5,965 nucleotides of DNA. Source: an uncultured Acidimicrobiia bacterium. Its GTDB lineage: Bacteria; Actinomycetota; Acidimicrobiia; Spongiisociales; UBA5794. The stretch lies in assembly GCA_913031525.1 (NCBI GenBank), contig CAJWGC010000071.1:1-5965 (forward strand), read 5' to 3'. Of this stretch, positions 5,514-5,965 are shown in pieces; the stretch's first letter is position 1; each line of letters opens with the position of its first letter. Made by a program: the position numbers and the translations under genes. Below the pieces are notes generated by a model that saw only the letters and a program-made list of their open reading frames with translations, made no database searches and was not told where the DNA came from.

Positions 5514-5965
5514 ATGCAGGGTTTGCGCGATCTGTTCGATGACTTCGGGGGGTTTTTAGACCGTCACCCATACCTCGAAGCAATGGTCATCCTCTCTATT
5601 TTTTATGTGTTGGCGAAGGTGGTTGATTGGCTCGTTAGCGGAATCTTTAGTCGGTTAGTTCGACGGTCGGATACTGATTTCGATGACAAGCTTATGGAGA
5701 TCCTTCATCGGCCTCTCAAGATGACGATCGTAATGATCGGTTTGATCACCGCGGCGTATCGGATTGACATCGAACGCGATATAGAGGGTCCTGTGGTGTT
5801 GGCTGCCTCCACAGTGTTGATTATTTTCTGGATGCTATTCGCTCGCCGTTTTGCTCAGCTAAGCCTCAGCGCGATGCGGGATCATTCGGAGAGATGGAAA
5901 TACGTCCATCCAGCTACTGAGCCCTTACTGTCCAATGCTGCCGCTGTTGTGTTCTTCCTGATAGC
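5514..5965 (+). CDS. MscS-family mechanosensitive ion channel, N-terminal part (3' partial)
   Basis: The frame from the ATG at 5514 stays open to the window end, giving 150 full codons. The protein opens with a short amphipathic region, then helices near residues 22-45, 65-85 and 93-111, and the start of another at about 140-150. The segment TDFDDKLMEILHRPLK (54-69) matches the cytoplasmic loop typical of MscS-like proteins (Asp-Asp then a helix into the next membrane span), and TEPLLSN (135-141) matches the region just before the pore helix. Such channels sit in the inner membrane and release solutes during hypo-osmotic shock. The pore helix and the beta-domain that would confirm the family lie beyond the edge. 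The ATG is the first possible start after an in-frame stop at 5496. GAGG at 5497-5500 is 13 bases away, too far for a good Shine-Dalgarno. Confidence 0.8.
   Translation, partial: MQGLRDLFDDFGGFLDRHPYLEAMVILSIFYVLAKVVDWLVSGIFSRLVRRSDTDFDDKLMEILHRPLKMTIVMIGLITAAYRIDIERDIEGPVVLAASTVLIIFWMLFARRFAQLSLSAMRDHSERWKYVHPATEPLLSNAAAVVFFLI

Noticed and set aside
1..5965. Defence system, phage, integron, CRISPR or other mobile cluster
   Set aside because: All six genes belong to housekeeping or envelope families on one strand. No transposase, integrase, direct-repeat array or attachment-site structure was seen.

Overview
The window is an ordinary, densely packed stretch of bacterial chromosome. Six genes lie on the + strand, two of them cut by the window edges. 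No mobile element, CRISPR array, rRNA or tRNA was seen, and the minus strand carries only antisense shadows of the real genes. No gap between genes exceeds about 190 bases. Base composition looks near 50% GC by eye (not counted).

Layout from left to right: (1) the C-terminal part of a D-2-hydroxyacid dehydrogenase of the glyoxylate/hydroxypyruvate reductase type; (2) a complete bifunctional sulfate adenylyltransferase / APS kinase, which makes PAPS from sulfate and ATP; (3) an EamA-type (DMT superfamily) ten-helix membrane transporter; (4) a small metallo-beta-lactamase-fold hydrolase; (5) a secreted coiled-coil M23 peptidase that should cut peptidoglycan cross-bridges; (6) the N-terminal half of an MscS-family mechanosensitive channel, running off the right edge.

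Genes 2 to 4 follow each other closely (gaps of about 25 to 40 bases) and could be one transcription unit. Genes 4 and 5, however, lack a usable Shine-Dalgarno sequence and have a TANNNT hexamer 6 to 9 bases before the ATG. That is the pattern expected of leaderless starts, so each may also have its own promoter. The last two genes share a cell-envelope theme (wall hydrolysis and osmotic pressure relief). The first two are metabolic. Nothing shows that all six act in one pathway.

Taxonomy is inference only. The Sat-APS kinase fusion, the M23 protein with a Cys before its peptidase domain and a C-terminal Cys, the EamA protein and the leaderless-looking starts would fit an actinobacterial genome, perhaps of the Acidimicrobiia kind. 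No marker gene proves this.

I found no convincing new biological system. The points most worth a second look are a perfect 10-bp inverted repeat upstream of the channel gene, a 10-bp palindrome between a candidate promoter and the M23 gene, the paired leaderless-like starts, and the two-cysteine layout of the M23 enzyme.
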